Assembly: GCA_034520215.1 (NCBI GenBank)
Contig: JAXHNR010000001.1
Coordinates: 1,292,560-1,356,559 of the forward strand
Direction of reading: 5' to 3'
DNA from: Candidatus Krumholzibacteriota bacterium
GTDB taxonomy: Bacteria > Krumholzibacteriota > Krumholzibacteriia > Krumholzibacteriales > WJIX01
DNA: 64,000 nucleotides
Part shown: positions 45,881 to 55,550 of the stretch, piece by piece
Layout of the letters: every line of letters begins with the position of its first letter
Numbering within the stretch: position 1 is the first letter of the stretch
Notes under the pieces: generated by a model
What the model was told of the DNA's origin: nothing
The model's input: the letters and a program-made list of their open reading frames with translations, nothing else
Database searches by the model: none
Made by a program: the position numbers and the translations under genes

Positions 45881-47842
45881 TTACTTGCGTTCTTCCAACA
45901 GATGCTCTACTACGGAAGGATCCGCCAGTGTTGTTGTATCACCCACATCTTCCTTACCTTCCGCGATAGTCCTGAGTATCCTTCTCATAATCTTACCGCT
46001 GCGGGTCTTGGGAAGAGCGTCGGCATACTGAATCTTATCCGGTTTAGCTATAGGACCGATCTCAGTGCTTACATGCTTACGAAGCTCCTGAATGAGTTCG
46101 TCTGTCTTTTCCACTCCGTCACGCAGGGTTACAAAGGCATATAATCCCTGACCCTTAATCTCGTGAGGCATAGGAACAACAGCCGCTTCGGCAACGCTGT
46201 CGTGGCTTACAAGGGCGCTCTCGACTTCCATAGTGCCGATTCTATGACCGGACACGTTAATAACATCGTCCACACGGCCCATAATCCAGAAATAGCCGTC
46301 CTCGTCCTGCCTGGCGCCGTCGCCTGTAAAGTAAAGATCCTTAAAACGGCTGAAATAGGTCTGCTTGTATCTTTCATCATCACCCCAGATAGTTCTGAGC
46401 ATGGCGGGCCATGGTTTTTCGATAATCAGATAGCCGCCCTCGTTGACGTCGCACTCTGAACCATCTTCCCTGACTACCTTAGGGAAAATTCCGGGGAAGG
46501 GCAGAGTTGCAGATCCCGGTTTGAGAGGATAAGCACCCGGCATAGGAGTAATCATGATTCCTCCGGTCTCTGTCTGCCACCATGTATCTACTATCGGGCA
46601 GCGGCCGCCGCCAATCTTATTGTAATACCACATCCAGGCCTCAGGATTTATAGGTTCTCCAACTGTCCCAAGGAGCCTCAAGGATGAAAGATCGTGCTTT
46701 TCAGGCCACTCGTCGCCACTCTTCGCTATAGCCCTGATCGCCGTGGGAGCAGTATAGAAAATGTTTACCTTGTACTTCTCTACAACATCCCAGAAACGGT
46801 CCGGTTCAGGATAGCTTGGAACACCCTCGAACATGAGGGTTGTGGCTCCAAGACTCAACGGTCCGTAAACGATATATGAATGACCTGTAATCCATCCGAT
46901 ATCAGCTGTACACCAGAAGACATCGTCATCCTTAATATCGAAAATCAGCTTTGACGTAAGGGTTACATAAAGAAGATATCCGCCTGTTGTATGTACTACA
47001 CCCTTCGGCTTACCGGTAGTTCCGCTTGTATAAAGGATAAAGGATACATCTTCAGCGTCCATTTCCTCTACAGGGCAGTCCGGACTGGCATCTTTCATCT
47101 CGTCATGCCACCAGAGGTCTCTTCCTTCAACCATTTCGATATCATTCTTGGTTCTCTGAACAACGATCACATTCTCAATCGTGGAAGTCCCCTTGAGAGC
47201 ATTGTCAGCGTTATTCTTAAGCGGAATTGTCTTTCCGTTTCTGAAAGAACCGTCTGAAGTAACAAGGAGCTTTGCTTCCGCGTCAATGATACGGTCTTTA
47301 AGTGATTCCGCGCTGAAACCGCCGAATACTATGCTGTGGATAGCGCCAATTCTTACAGTGGCGAGCATAGCGATGGCAAGTTCCGGAATCATCGGCATAT
47401 AAAGGCAAACGCGGTCGCCTTTCTTTATACCGTGCTTCTTTAAAACATTGGCGAATTTGCTTACTTCAACTTTAAGATCCTTAAAGGTATATTCTATCGC
47501 GTCATCTTCAGGTTCCCCTTCCCAGATAATCGCTTTTTTGTCGCCGCGTCCATTCTCAATGTGACGGTCAATACAATTATAAGAGATATTCAGTTTACCG
47601 CCTTGAAACCATTTCGCGAAAGGGGGCTTCCAGTCGAGAACCTTATCCCAAGGTTTAGACCAGTCTATGTATTCCTCAGCTTGTTCAGCCCAGAAACCTT
47701 CAAGATCTTCTTTGGATTTATTGTAAATCGCCTTGTACTCATCAAGGTTTTTTACATATGCATTACTCGAAAACTCCTCAGAAGGCTCTATTTTCCTTTT
47801 TTCGTCGAGCATCGAGGTGATAGTTTTCTTTTCCTCACTCAT
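45881..47842 (-). CDS. acs: Acetyl-coenzyme A synthetase
   Basis: A 653-aa AMP-forming ligase that activates acetate to acetyl-CoA. Motifs: [20 protein letters not shown] (P-loop), [52 protein letters not shown], and the acetylation/catalytic Lys region [11 protein letters not shown]. Length and order are standard for Acs. A -35/-10 pair lies about 80-100 bp upstream and a strong terminator downstream, so it is probably monocistronic. Confidence 0.97.
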   Translation of the reverse strand: MSEEKKTITSMLDEKRKIEPSEEFSSNAYVKNLDEYKAIYNKSKEDLEGFWAEQAEEYIDWSKPWDKVLDWKPPFAKWFQGGKLNISYNCIDRHIENGRGDKKAIIWEGEPEDDAIEYTFKDLKVEVSKFANVLKKHGIKKGDRVCLYMPMIPELAIAMLATVRIGAIHSIVFGGFSAESLKDRIIDAEAKLLVTSDGSFRNGKTIPLKNNADNALKGTSTIENVIVVQRTKNDIEMVEGRDLWWHDEMKDASPDCPVEEMDAEDVSFILYTSGTTGKPKGVVHTTGGYLLYVTLTSKLIFDIKDDDVFWCTADIGWITGHSYIVYGPLSLGATTLMFEGVPSYPEPDRFWDVVEKYKVNIFYTAPTAIRAIAKSGDEWPEKHDLSSLRLLGTVGEPINPEAWMWYYNKIGGGRCPIVDTWWQTETGGIMITPMPGAYPLKPGSATLPFPGIFPKVVREDGSECDVNEGGYLIIEKPWPAMLRTIWGDDERYKQTYFSRFKDLYFTGDGARQDEDGYFWIMGRVDDVINVSGHRIGTMEVESALVSHDSVAEAAVVPMPHEIKGQGLYAFVTLRDGVEKTDELIQELRKHVSTEIGPIAKPDKIQYADALPKTRSGKIMRRILRTIAEGKEDVGDTTTLADPSVVEHLLEERK

Positions 47843-48210
47843 GTGTTACCTCCCATACGTGGTAAATAAAAATAAATACAAACAAACTGCTTCTGATTAT
47901 ACCCCAACTCAAGGAATATAATACTAATTCGGACAATCCATCATGTCAAGAACTTGCAATCTAATAGTCCTTTTTTATGATAAATAATCGAACAACTAAT
48001 GGGTTTATAACGGCAATACTATTTAATCAGCCGAAACAACTATTCCGCGCACTTTACTGAACGCGCCGGATTTATAAAATCACGTTTCTAAATAAAACAA
48101 AATCGGAAGGACTTTTCAAGCCTTGACACAAAAAAAAATATGATTTAAAAGTTTTATAATGAACTATATTTAGCATTCTCAAACAAACAGCACAAAATCG
48201 GGAGGAAACA
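47843..48210. other. Divergent intergenic region between acs and citF
   Basis: 368 bp without a gene. The left part carries the acs SD and promoter. The right part has the citF SD (GGGAGGAAAC just before ATG 48211) and a consensus TATAAT at 48155-48160. A TTGACA at 48123-48128 is 26 bp from that TATAAT, too far for a standard sigma70 pair. No hairpin or recognisable riboswitch is seen. Confidence 0.6.
47921..47949 (-). promoter_or_regulatory. Likely acs promoter
   Basis: Minus strand TTGACA (47949-47944), 17-nt spacer, TAGTAT (47926-47921). It leaves a leader of about 75 nt ending in the GGGAGG SD. Confidence 0.5.
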
Positions 48211-49815
48211 ATGGATTTTACACACAATGCCATCGGCAGAAAAGTTCCCACTAAAGTCAATGGAAGAAAGAAGAAACCATTCAAAGAAGCATTTGATCCC
48301 GAATACAACGACCCGCTGGCCGGCCGGCCCGGAAACGCCAGCATGCACACTGGTGAAAGCAAGGTAACTACACTTGCTAATGTAATGGAACTTATTGAAG
48401 ACGGCGACACAATCTCATATCCGCATTACTACCGCCTCGGAGATGTATGCCTTAAAATTATCATAGATAAGCTGAGGGAAACCGGCAAAAAGGATATACG
48501 CATACTCGGCAACGCCTTTTTTGACAATTGTGTTCCATGGCTTCCGGAAGCCTTCAAGGATGGAACTGTCAGCGGAATTACAGGCAGCTGCTACAGAGCT
48601 ATGGGCAAACATGTAATGGCGGGAGATTTTCTCCCCTGGGTCATAAACCGCTACGGACACGGCAACCGCGTAAGACGGTTCCATACCGGGGAAGAAAGAG
48701 TAAAAGTAGCTTTCGGGCCCGTTCCTATAGCTGACAAGTGGGGAAACGCAAACGGATTGATGGGTAAGCCCGATTCATGGGTCGGTCCCCTCGGACTCTT
48801 CCTGGCCGACACGCTTTGGGCTGAAAATGTATGCCTTCTGGCGGGAGAGGTCTCCGACCGTTATCTTTTTCCTCGTTCGCTCTCCATGGTCGATGTTGAT
48901 TTTGTAGTACCGGTTGAAGATCCCGGCGACAGCTCGGGAATAGGTTCCGGGACACTGAACCTTGATAAAATAAGAGCCAATAAATTCAACTCGGTAATCG
49001 CGAGGCAGGTACTTGACGTAATGCAGGCCGCGGAGACGATCTTTAACGGTTTTAATTTCCAGGTAGGCTCGGGGGCCGGACTGATAGTTTTGGATGAAAT
49101 CAAGAAGATCCTTAAAGAGAAAGATATCAAAGCCGGATTCGCCATAGGCGGCTGCACATCTCTTCATGTGGAGATGCTTCAGGCGGGGCTGATTGAAAAT
49201 CTTCTGCACGGCCAATGCTTCGAAACTTCAGAGAAAGTAATAAAGTCTATGCTGTACGACCACAACCACTATGAGATTTCCACCGGAGAATATGAAGATG
49301 TGGCAAACAGGGAAAATACGGTTAACATGCTTGATGTCGCCGTCCTGACGGCTCTTGAAGTAGACACGAAATTCAATGTCAACAGTATCTGCGCTAATGG
49401 ACGTATACTCGGCGGAATAGGCGGAGCGCAGGGTGTAGCGGCAGGTTCAGACCTTACGATCATGTTTCTGCCTCTCGCGACAGGGAAAAAGGAAAAATCC
49501 CTTGGCTTTCCAAAAATAGTCGAAGATGTCTACACAGTATCTGTGCCGGGAGAGGTGATTGACGTAGTTGTCACGGAAGACTATATCGCGGTAAACCCCG
49601 AAAGTAAATCAAGCCATATTGACGCTCTCACTTCCAACGCGGATAAGTTTAACCTCGATATCGTAGGTATTGACGATTTGCGGAAATTGTCCGATAAAAA
49701 GGGCGCGGAGTATGGTAAAACTCCGCCTCGCCCGGAACTGACGGATATTCCGGTTGAAGCAATCGAATGGCGCGACGGCACACTGCTTGACACAATCTTT
49801 AAACCCGCTGAATGA
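48211..49815 (+). CDS. citF: Citrate lyase alpha subunit (CitF)-like CoA transferase
   Basis: A 534-aa plus-strand protein. It follows CitF from end to end: N-terminal NAIGRKVPTKVNGRKKKPF, DGDTISYPHYYRLGDVCL, GPVPIADKWGNANGLMG, VVPVEDPGDSSGIGSG, GFNFQVGSGAGLIVLDEI, and the terminal AIEWRDGTLLDTIF. CitF transfers acyl-carrier groups between acetyl-ACP and citrate. No citE (lyase), citD (ACP), citC or citX lies in this window, so it may act as a free CoA transferase on citrate or another di/tricarboxylate. The start has an ideal SD (GGGAGGAAAC). It diverges from acs and shares a bidirectional terminator with the PFOR gene. Confidence 0.85.
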   Translation: MDFTHNAIGRKVPTKVNGRKKKPFKEAFDPEYNDPLAGRPGNASMHTGESKVTTLANVMELIEDGDTISYPHYYRLGDVCLKIIIDKLRETGKKDIRILGNAFFDNCVPWLPEAFKDGTVSGITGSCYRAMGKHVMAGDFLPWVINRYGHGNRVRRFHTGEERVKVAFGPVPIADKWGNANGLMGKPDSWVGPLGLFLADTLWAENVCLLAGEVSDRYLFPRSLSMVDVDFVVPVEDPGDSSGIGSGTLNLDKIRANKFNSVIARQVLDVMQAAETIFNGFNFQVGSGAGLIVLDEIKKILKEKDIKAGFAIGGCTSLHVEMLQAGLIENLLHGQCFETSEKVIKSMLYDHNHYEISTGEYEDVANRENTVNMLDVAVLTALEVDTKFNVNSICANGRILGGIGGAQGVAAGSDLTIMFLPLATGKKEKSLGFPKIVEDVYTVSVPGEVIDVVVTEDYIAVNPESKSSHIDALTSNADKFNLDIVGIDDLRKLSDKKGAEYGKTPPRPELTDIPVEAIEWRDGTLLDTIFKPAE

Positions 49816-49843
49816 TTTTAACTCAAGCGGAAAGATTATTAAT

Positions 49844-49877
49844 AGAAAGGCGCCGAGATTCAATCCGGCGCCTTTCT
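49844..49877. terminator. Bidirectional terminator between citF and PFOR
   Basis: A perfect 12-bp stem, AGAAAGGCGCCG (49844-49855) and CGGCGCCTTTCT (49866-49877), with a 10-nt loop. It lies between two converging genes, 29 bp after citF and 64 bp after the PFOR stop. Short T-rich tails are present on both strands. Confidence 0.8.
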
Positions 49878-49940
49878 AAATCTCAGTATTACCCAAACAT
49901 TCAACAATCCGTAAAAGTCACCCCATACGAAAACAGGATT

Positions 49941-52900
49941 CTACTTATCACCATTACCTGTTCCCGGCATTGCCGCCCAAGTTTCATAAATTTTCCATCT
50001 TCTATCCGTCTCCTTCTGGGCATTCCTTAAGAGTTTGGATGCTACCTCGGGATTCGATTTCTTTAATGATTTGTATCTGTTTTCGTTATACATATAGTCC
50101 TCAAGCGGTATACTCGGGGCTTTTGAATCGAGTTGGAACGGGTTTTTCCCCTCGTCGATCAGATTCGGATTAAACCTGACCAATGGCCATAAACCCGATT
50201 TTACTGCCGCCTTCTGCTGATCGGGACCGTTAACCAGATTGTATCCCTGACCAATACAATGCGAATAAGCTATAATCAAAGAAGGTCCGTTATAGCTTTC
50301 AGCTTCCAGGAAGGCCTTTATAGTCTGACTTTCGTTTGACCCGATTGCCACTCTGGCAACATAAGCGCTGCCGTAGATCATTGCCATCATCGCCAAATCT
50401 TTCTTATATGTCGGTTTGCCTCCCGCGGCGAACTTGGCTATCGCTCCCATAGGGGTTGCCTTAGACATCTGCCCGCCGGTATTGGAATAGGTTTCTGTGT
50501 CAAGTACGAGTATGTTTACATCACGCTGCTGAGCTATTACATGGTCAAGTCCGCCGTATCCTATATCGTATGCCCAACCGTCGCCTCCCAGGATCCACAC
50601 GCTTTTCTTTATCAACACATCGGCGAGTCCCAGAAGGTCCTTTCCTTCGGGAGATTTAATTCCCTCGAGTTTCTTTTTAAGCTCTTCAACATTTTTTCTC
50701 TGCTGAATTATACCCGACTCTGTCGACTGATCACAATTTTTGATCTTACTTACAAGTTGATCTCCGATTGAAGATGAAAGCTTATCTAAGAGCTCGGCGG
50801 CATATTCTTTCTGTTTGTCAAGGCCGAGGCGCATTCCGAAACCGAATTCCGCGTTATCCTCAAACAGCGAATTATTCCAGGCGGGGCCCTTGCCTTCTTT
50901 GTTGAACGTATATGGCGTGGCGGGCAGGTTGCCGCCGTATATTGAACTGCAGCCGGTAGCGTTTCCAATCAAAGCTCTGTCTCCGAACAGCTGTGTTAGC
51001 AGCTTAACATAAGGCGTTTCACCGCATCCCGCGCAGGCGCCTGAGAACTCAAATAACGGTTCAAGAAACTGCACTCCTCTTGTAGCTTTGTGATTTACAT
51101 TCTCTCTGGAGATGTAGGGAATATCGAGGAAAAACTTCCAATTTTCCTTTTCCGCTTCCCTTATTGGAGACTGAAGCTCCATATTTATCGCCTTCTTGTC
51201 AGGGTTGGACTTGTTCTTGGCGGGACAACCCTTAACACACTGACCGCAGTTTACGCAGTCCTCAGGAGCAACCTGGACTGTATATTTCATACCTTTATAT
51301 TCTTTCGCCTTCGCGTCAATTGACTTAAACGCTGAAGGGGCGTTTGAAAGAATCTCGGGATCATAGACCTTGGCTCTGATAGCGGCATGGGGACAAACAA
51401 GAACACATTTTCCACATTGAATGCAAGTTTCCGGGTCCCACACAGGTATCTCAAGCGCTATATTTCTCTTCTCCCACTTAGTAGTGCCGCTTGGAAAGGT
51501 TCCGTCAGGTTCAAACACGCTTGAAGGCAGGTCATCTCCTTCTTTGGCAATCATCTTCGCGGTAACATTCTGTACATACTCGGGAGCTTCTTCAGGTACT
51601 GTGGGAATCATTTCCCGACTGCCGGTCGCTTTTTCCGGAACTTTAATCTCTTTGAGATTCTCAGGAGCACTGTCTACGGCGGCATAATTCATCTTAACGA
51701 TTTCTTCACCCTTACTTCCGTATGTCTTTTTGATAAATTTTTTGATCAGCTTCATTGCTTCATCCGAGGGAATAACATCACTGAGCGCGAAGAAACAAGC
51801 CTGCATAATCGTGTTGATCCTCGGACCGAGACCGATCTTCTTGGCAATTTTGTAGGCGTCAATGACATAGAATTTGAGCTTCTTGTCAATTATTGTCTGC
51901 TGTACTTCGCGCGGAAGTCTGTCCCATGTTTCATCTGTGGGATAGGGGCTGTTGAGGAGAAATGTGGCTCCTTCCCTTGCGATCTTAAGGACATCAAGCC
52001 TTTCGATAAAGGCAAACTGATGAAGACCCACAAAATCAGCTTTACTTATCAGATAAGGTGAATGTATCGGTTCAGGGCCGAATCTCAGGTGCGAGACTGT
52101 AAGCGATCCCGCTTTTCTCGAATCATATACGAAATACCCTTGAGCATAATTATCAGTCTGTTCTCCGATTATCTTGATCGAATTTTTATTGGCGCCTACG
52201 GTCCCATCCGATCCCAATCCATAAAACACGGCTTTTGTAAGCCCTTCATATTCAAGGCCGAATTCCTTGTCATATTCGATACTTGTATTTGTGACATCCT
52301 CATTAATTCCCACCGTAAAGTGTATCTTAGGTTTATCCTTCTTCATTTCATCAAAGACACCCTTAGCCATCGCGGGGGTAAATTCCTTTGAAGAGAGTCC
52401 GTATCTTCCCCCCGTAACCCCTGGAATCTTTTCGAAATGCTCAGGGGCGGCGCTTCCCTCTTCATGAAGAGCTGTTACGATATCTTCATAGAGAGGTTCG
52501 CCGAGACTTCCCGGTTCTTTTGTTCTGTCAAGAGCTGTGATAAGTTTAACGGTTGAGGGGAGCGCTTCGATAAAATGCCTGCCCGAAAACGGCCTGTATA
52601 GCCGCACTTTAAGAAGCCCTACCTTTTCACCTTTTTCCATCAAATGATTTACAACTTCATAGACAGGTTCTGCGCCTGAACCAATTACCGCGATTACTCG
52701 CTCGGCGTCAGGGGCTCCGTAATACTGGAATATCTTGTACTTTCTTCCCACAATATTTTCGAATTTCTCCATCGTTTTGATAACAATCCCGGGGCAGGCG
52801 TTATAAAATGGATTCACCGTCTCACGAGCCTGGAAAAATGTGTCCGGGTTCTGAGCCGTCCCTCTAATAAATGGGTTGTCGGGTGAAAGAGCCCTTTCGC

Positions 52901-53510
52901 GATGAGCCCTTACGAGATCGTCATCGATCATGGCTCTTATATCTTCCTCTCCTAAGAGTTCAACCTTTGCTATTTCATGAGATGTTCTGAACCCTTCGAA
53001 GAAATGCAGAAAAGGAACTCTAGACTCGAGTGAAGCTGCTTGAGCAATCAGAGCCATATCCATAGTTTCCTGTACAGAATTAGATGCCAGAAGCGCGAAA
53101 CCCGTCGACCTTGTGGCCATAACATCACTGTGATCTCCGAATATCGAAAGGGCGTGTGTAGCAACGGTCCTCGCCGAAACATTAAAAACGGTAGATGTCA
53201 ATTCTCCGGCAATCTTGAACATATTGGGAATCATCAGAAGGAGGCCTTGAGAAGCAGTGAAAGTTGTCGTAAGAGCTCCTCGTTGAAGAGCGCCGTGCAC
53301 CGCCCCCGACGCTCCACCCTCACTCTGCATCTCGGTTACCTGGGGTATAGATCCCCAAATATTCTTCTTACCCTCGGATGACCACTTATCAGCAAGTTCC
53401 CCCATTGGCGAAGACGGAGTAATAGGATATATGGCAATTACTTCATTTATTTTATGCGCTGAATATGTGGTGGCTTCGTTTCCGTCGATCGTAACTTTCT
53501 TCTTTTTCAT
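49941..53510 (-). CDS. nifJ: Pyruvate:ferredoxin (flavodoxin) oxidoreductase
   Basis: A 1189-aa single-chain PFOR that oxidises pyruvate to acetyl-CoA and CO2, reducing ferredoxin; it may also run in the carboxylating direction. Domains in order: N-terminal TPP/pyruvate-binding (AHKINEVIAIYPITPSSPMGE; GALTTTFTASQGLLLM), domain II/III, and the EKR region. Two 4Fe-4S motifs follow (CIQCGKCVLVCPHAAI and CVNCGQCVKGCPAKNK). The C-terminal TPP domain carries CAGCGETPYVKLLTQLFG, GNATGCSSIYGG and GGDGWAYDIGYGGLDHV. Length matches NifJ/PorA fusions. It supplies acetyl-CoA or pyruvate to the adjacent carbon genes. Presence suggests anaerobic metabolism. Confidence 0.97.
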   Translation of the reverse strand: MKKKKVTIDGNEATTYSAHKINEVIAIYPITPSSPMGELADKWSSEGKKNIWGSIPQVTEMQSEGGASGAVHGALQRGALTTTFTASQGLLLMIPNMFKIAGELTSTVFNVSARTVATHALSIFGDHSDVMATRSTGFALLASNSVQETMDMALIAQAASLESRVPFLHFFEGFRTSHEIAKVELLGEEDIRAMIDDDLVRAHRERALSPDNPFIRGTAQNPDTFFQARETVNPFYNACPGIVIKTMEKFENIVGRKYKIFQYYGAPDAERVIAVIGSGAEPVYEVVNHLMEKGEKVGLLKVRLYRPFSGRHFIEALPSTVKLITALDRTKEPGSLGEPLYEDIVTALHEEGSAAPEHFEKIPGVTGGRYGLSSKEFTPAMAKGVFDEMKKDKPKIHFTVGINEDVTNTSIEYDKEFGLEYEGLTKAVFYGLGSDGTVGANKNSIKIIGEQTDNYAQGYFVYDSRKAGSLTVSHLRFGPEPIHSPYLISKADFVGLHQFAFIERLDVLKIAREGATFLLNSPYPTDETWDRLPREVQQTIIDKKLKFYVIDAYKIAKKIGLGPRINTIMQACFFALSDVIPSDEAMKLIKKFIKKTYGSKGEEIVKMNYAAVDSAPENLKEIKVPEKATGSREMIPTVPEEAPEYVQNVTAKMIAKEGDDLPSSVFEPDGTFPSGTTKWEKRNIALEIPVWDPETCIQCGKCVLVCPHAAIRAKVYDPEILSNAPSAFKSIDAKAKEYKGMKYTVQVAPEDCVNCGQCVKGCPAKNKSNPDKKAINMELQSPIREAEKENWKFFLDIPYISRENVNHKATRGVQFLEPLFEFSGACAGCGETPYVKLLTQLFGDRALIGNATGCSSIYGGNLPATPYTFNKEGKGPAWNNSLFEDNAEFGFGMRLGLDKQKEYAAELLDKLSSSIGDQLVSKIKNCDQSTESGIIQQRKNVEELKKKLEGIKSPEGKDLLGLADVLIKKSVWILGGDGWAYDIGYGGLDHVIAQQRDVNILVLDTETYSNTGGQMSKATPMGAIAKFAAGGKPTYKKDLAMMAMIYGSAYVARVAIGSNESQTIKAFLEAESYNGPSLIIAYSHCIGQGYNLVNGPDQQKAAVKSGLWPLVRFNPNLIDEGKNPFQLDSKAPSIPLEDYMYNENRYKSLKKSNPEVASKLLRNAQKETDRRWKIYETWAAMPGTGNGDK

Positions 53511-53676
53511 AAGAACCCTCGCGTTGTTAATAAATAAAAATATCTTAAGTGATTAAATTACTTACAGTAGATTTAACAATCCTTCCGATCAAATCCTACA
53601 TGAAAAGGATAATAATTATTTTTCGCATGTCGAGGAAAAAATTATCTTTAATCGGGGATTTATCTGTTTGTTCGGC

Positions 53677-53700
53677 AAAAATGGATTCAACAACTATCCA
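53677..53700 (-). terminator. Weak terminator after the LeuD-like gene
   Basis: Minus strand TGGAT-(9 nt)-ATCCA followed by five T (53681-53677). It overlaps the last codons and stop of the upstream gene. Only five base pairs, so weak. Confidence 0.35.
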
Positions 53701-54203
53701 ATCTTTCCCTTTGTATATTCTACCAGCCCTCCCGCTTCGAATATTTCGAGAGCTTTCCCGCTAAGGGGTGAAAAGTTGAAAACCTTTTCTCCGAAGGCAA
53801 TCTTTCCGTCCAGCGGGCTTAAAGAAATTTCACTCTTTTCAAGCTCTTTGGAATGATCTCTCGCATATCTGGAAGCATCGGGGCATTCAATAGGATAAAG
53901 AGCTTGATTAATTGCATTTCTATAATAGATCCTCGCGAATGAAGCTGCTATCACGGCTTTCACACCGGCGTATTTGAGGCAGGTTACGGCTTGTTCCCTT
54001 GACGAACCGCAACCGAAGTTGCCGCCGGCGACAATCATGTCACCTTCGCGAACATTCTCGGCAAAGTCCGGATCAAAATCCTCGAGGGCGTGGCTGGCCA
54101 TTTCCTCTTCAGAGAAGAGTTCATAAGTATACTTACCGGGATATATCACATCGGTGTTTATATCATCGTCATCGAGTATCCATATACGTCCCTCTAACTT
54201 CAT
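53694..54203 (-). CDS. leuD: Aconitase-family small (swivel) subunit, LeuD-like
   Basis: A 169-aa swivel-domain protein of the isopropylmalate/homoaconitate dehydratase type. Key elements: DDDINTDVIYPGKYTY at the N-terminus, GGNFGCGSSREQAVTCLKYAG (substrate-binding Ser/Arg loop), ASFARIYYRNAINQALYPI, and a terminal GGLVEYTKGKIG. Ends in TAG at the natural family end. It follows the large subunit by 95 bp. Homologues include LeuD, homoaconitase and dimethylmalate dehydratase subunits; with no leuA/leuB nearby the true substrate is open. Confidence 0.88.
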   Translation of the reverse strand: MKLEGRIWILDDDDINTDVIYPGKYTYELFSEEEMASHALEDFDPDFAENVREGDMIVAGGNFGCGSSREQAVTCLKYAGVKAVIAASFARIYYRNAINQALYPIECPDASRYARDHSKELEKSEISLSPLDGKIAFGEKVFNFSPLSGKALEIFEAGGLVEYTKGKIG

Positions 54204-54298
54204 ATCTACCTCCCCTTATTTTCATTCTCGCTCAAACGGTTGACAACCTGGAAATGGCAAAAATCATAATCATATATCGCTTAAAAGCGGGTTCTATC

Positions 54299-55549
54299 TT
54301 AAAAATAAGATACTATCCTTCCCTCAAGAGCCGAAGCCGCGACAGTGGCAGGGCTGGCAAGATATACTCCAGTATCATCTTTGCAACCCATTCTCCCCTT
54401 GAAATTTCTGTTGGCAGTTGAAACACAATTCTCTCCCGGCGCGAGAATTCCACCATACGCCCCAAGGCATGGACCGCAAGCAGGAACGGCCAGCTGGGCG
54501 CCTGACTCGATGAGAACGCTGATTATCCCCTCATCTAAAGCTTCCTTTAGCACTTTCCTTGAAGCCGGATAAACAAGCAGCCTCACACCAGGGGAAATCC
54601 TTTTCCCCCTTAGAACGTCCGCGGCCTGTCTTAGATCTTCAAGCCTGCCGTTTGTACATGTTCCAAGAAGTGCAACGTCAATCTTTGTCCGATCAAGTTC
54701 CGAGACGGGAACCACGTTGTCTACCTTGTGGGGTCTTGCAACCTGAGGGGTTATCTTCGAACAGTCTATATCCAGCACTTTCTCGTACACAGCGTCATCA
54801 TCCGGGAAAAGGGGCGAATACTCTTCGTCTGTAACCCTTTCCAGCCAGTCCTCCGTTATTGAATCGTATGGAACCATCGCGGCTTTCGCTCCCATCTCAG
54901 CAGCCATATTACAGAGAGTCATCCTTCCGCTCATATCCATCTTTTCGGCTACAGAACCGTGAAATTCAACAGCTCTATAAGTAGCGCCGTCAGCGGTAAC
55001 TCTGCCTATTATATATAGAATAATATCCTTTGGTGTCACTCCCTCTCTGACCTTGCCATTAAGCTCTAATTTTAAAGTAGGTGGAACCTTCAGCCACGTC
55101 TCTCCAAGCGCCCATACACTGGCTGTTTCAGTTCTTCCTATAGGTATTCCGGCTGCTCCGAAAGCCCCATGCGTGGTAGTATGAGAATCCGAACCGAAGA
55201 TTACTACACCGGGAAGTACATGTCCAAATTCAGGAAGCACCTGATGGCAGATTCCCGTCCCCCCCTCATAAAAATAGCGTATCCCCTGCTCTCTTACAAA
55301 ATCTCTTATCATAGTATGGCTTTTAGCTTTCTTTGCGTCCGGCGGGGGTACCGCGTGATCAAGGGCGATAAATATCCCGTCTTGATCCCAGACTTTTTTG
55401 CCGCCGAGTTTCTTGAATATTCCAAGTATCGCCGCTGAATTATCATGGGAAAGAATTCTATGCGGCCGGGCAAAGAGTATATCTCCGACTGATGCCGATT
55501 CTTTGCCTGAAGATCGAGCCAGAATTTTTTCGATCATTGTTGACCCCAT
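54299..55549 (-). CDS. leuC: Aconitase-family large subunit, LeuC-like
   Basis: A 416-aa Fe-S hydro-lyase subunit. It has EKILARSSGKESASVGDI, FIALDHAVPPPDAKKAK, GVVIFGSDSHTTTHGAFGAAG, LLGTCTNGRLEDLR (first cluster Cys) and CGPCLGAYGGILAPGE (remaining two Cys), then ANRNFKGRMG. This is the archaeal/HacA-type LeuC pattern. ATG 55549 is chosen because AAGGAG lies nine bases upstream; ATG 55558 touches the SD. It starts one base after the stop of the upstream aconitase, indicating tight coupling. Confidence 0.9.
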   Translation of the reverse strand: MGSTMIEKILARSSGKESASVGDILFARPHRILSHDNSAAILGIFKKLGGKKVWDQDGIFIALDHAVPPPDAKKAKSHTMIRDFVREQGIRYFYEGGTGICHQVLPEFGHVLPGVVIFGSDSHTTTHGAFGAAGIPIGRTETASVWALGETWLKVPPTLKLELNGKVREGVTPKDIILYIIGRVTADGATYRAVEFHGSVAEKMDMSGRMTLCNMAAEMGAKAAMVPYDSITEDWLERVTDEEYSPLFPDDDAVYEKVLDIDCSKITPQVARPHKVDNVVPVSELDRTKIDVALLGTCTNGRLEDLRQAADVLRGKRISPGVRLLVYPASRKVLKEALDEGIISVLIESGAQLAVPACGPCLGAYGGILAPGENCVSTANRNFKGRMGCKDDTGVYLASPATVAASALEGRIVSYF

Positions 55550-55550
55550 A

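Noticed and set aside
48123-48160. TTGACA and TATAAT upstream of citF as one promoter
   Set aside because: The spacing is 26 bp, too long for a standard sigma70 promoter; only the TATAAT is noted.
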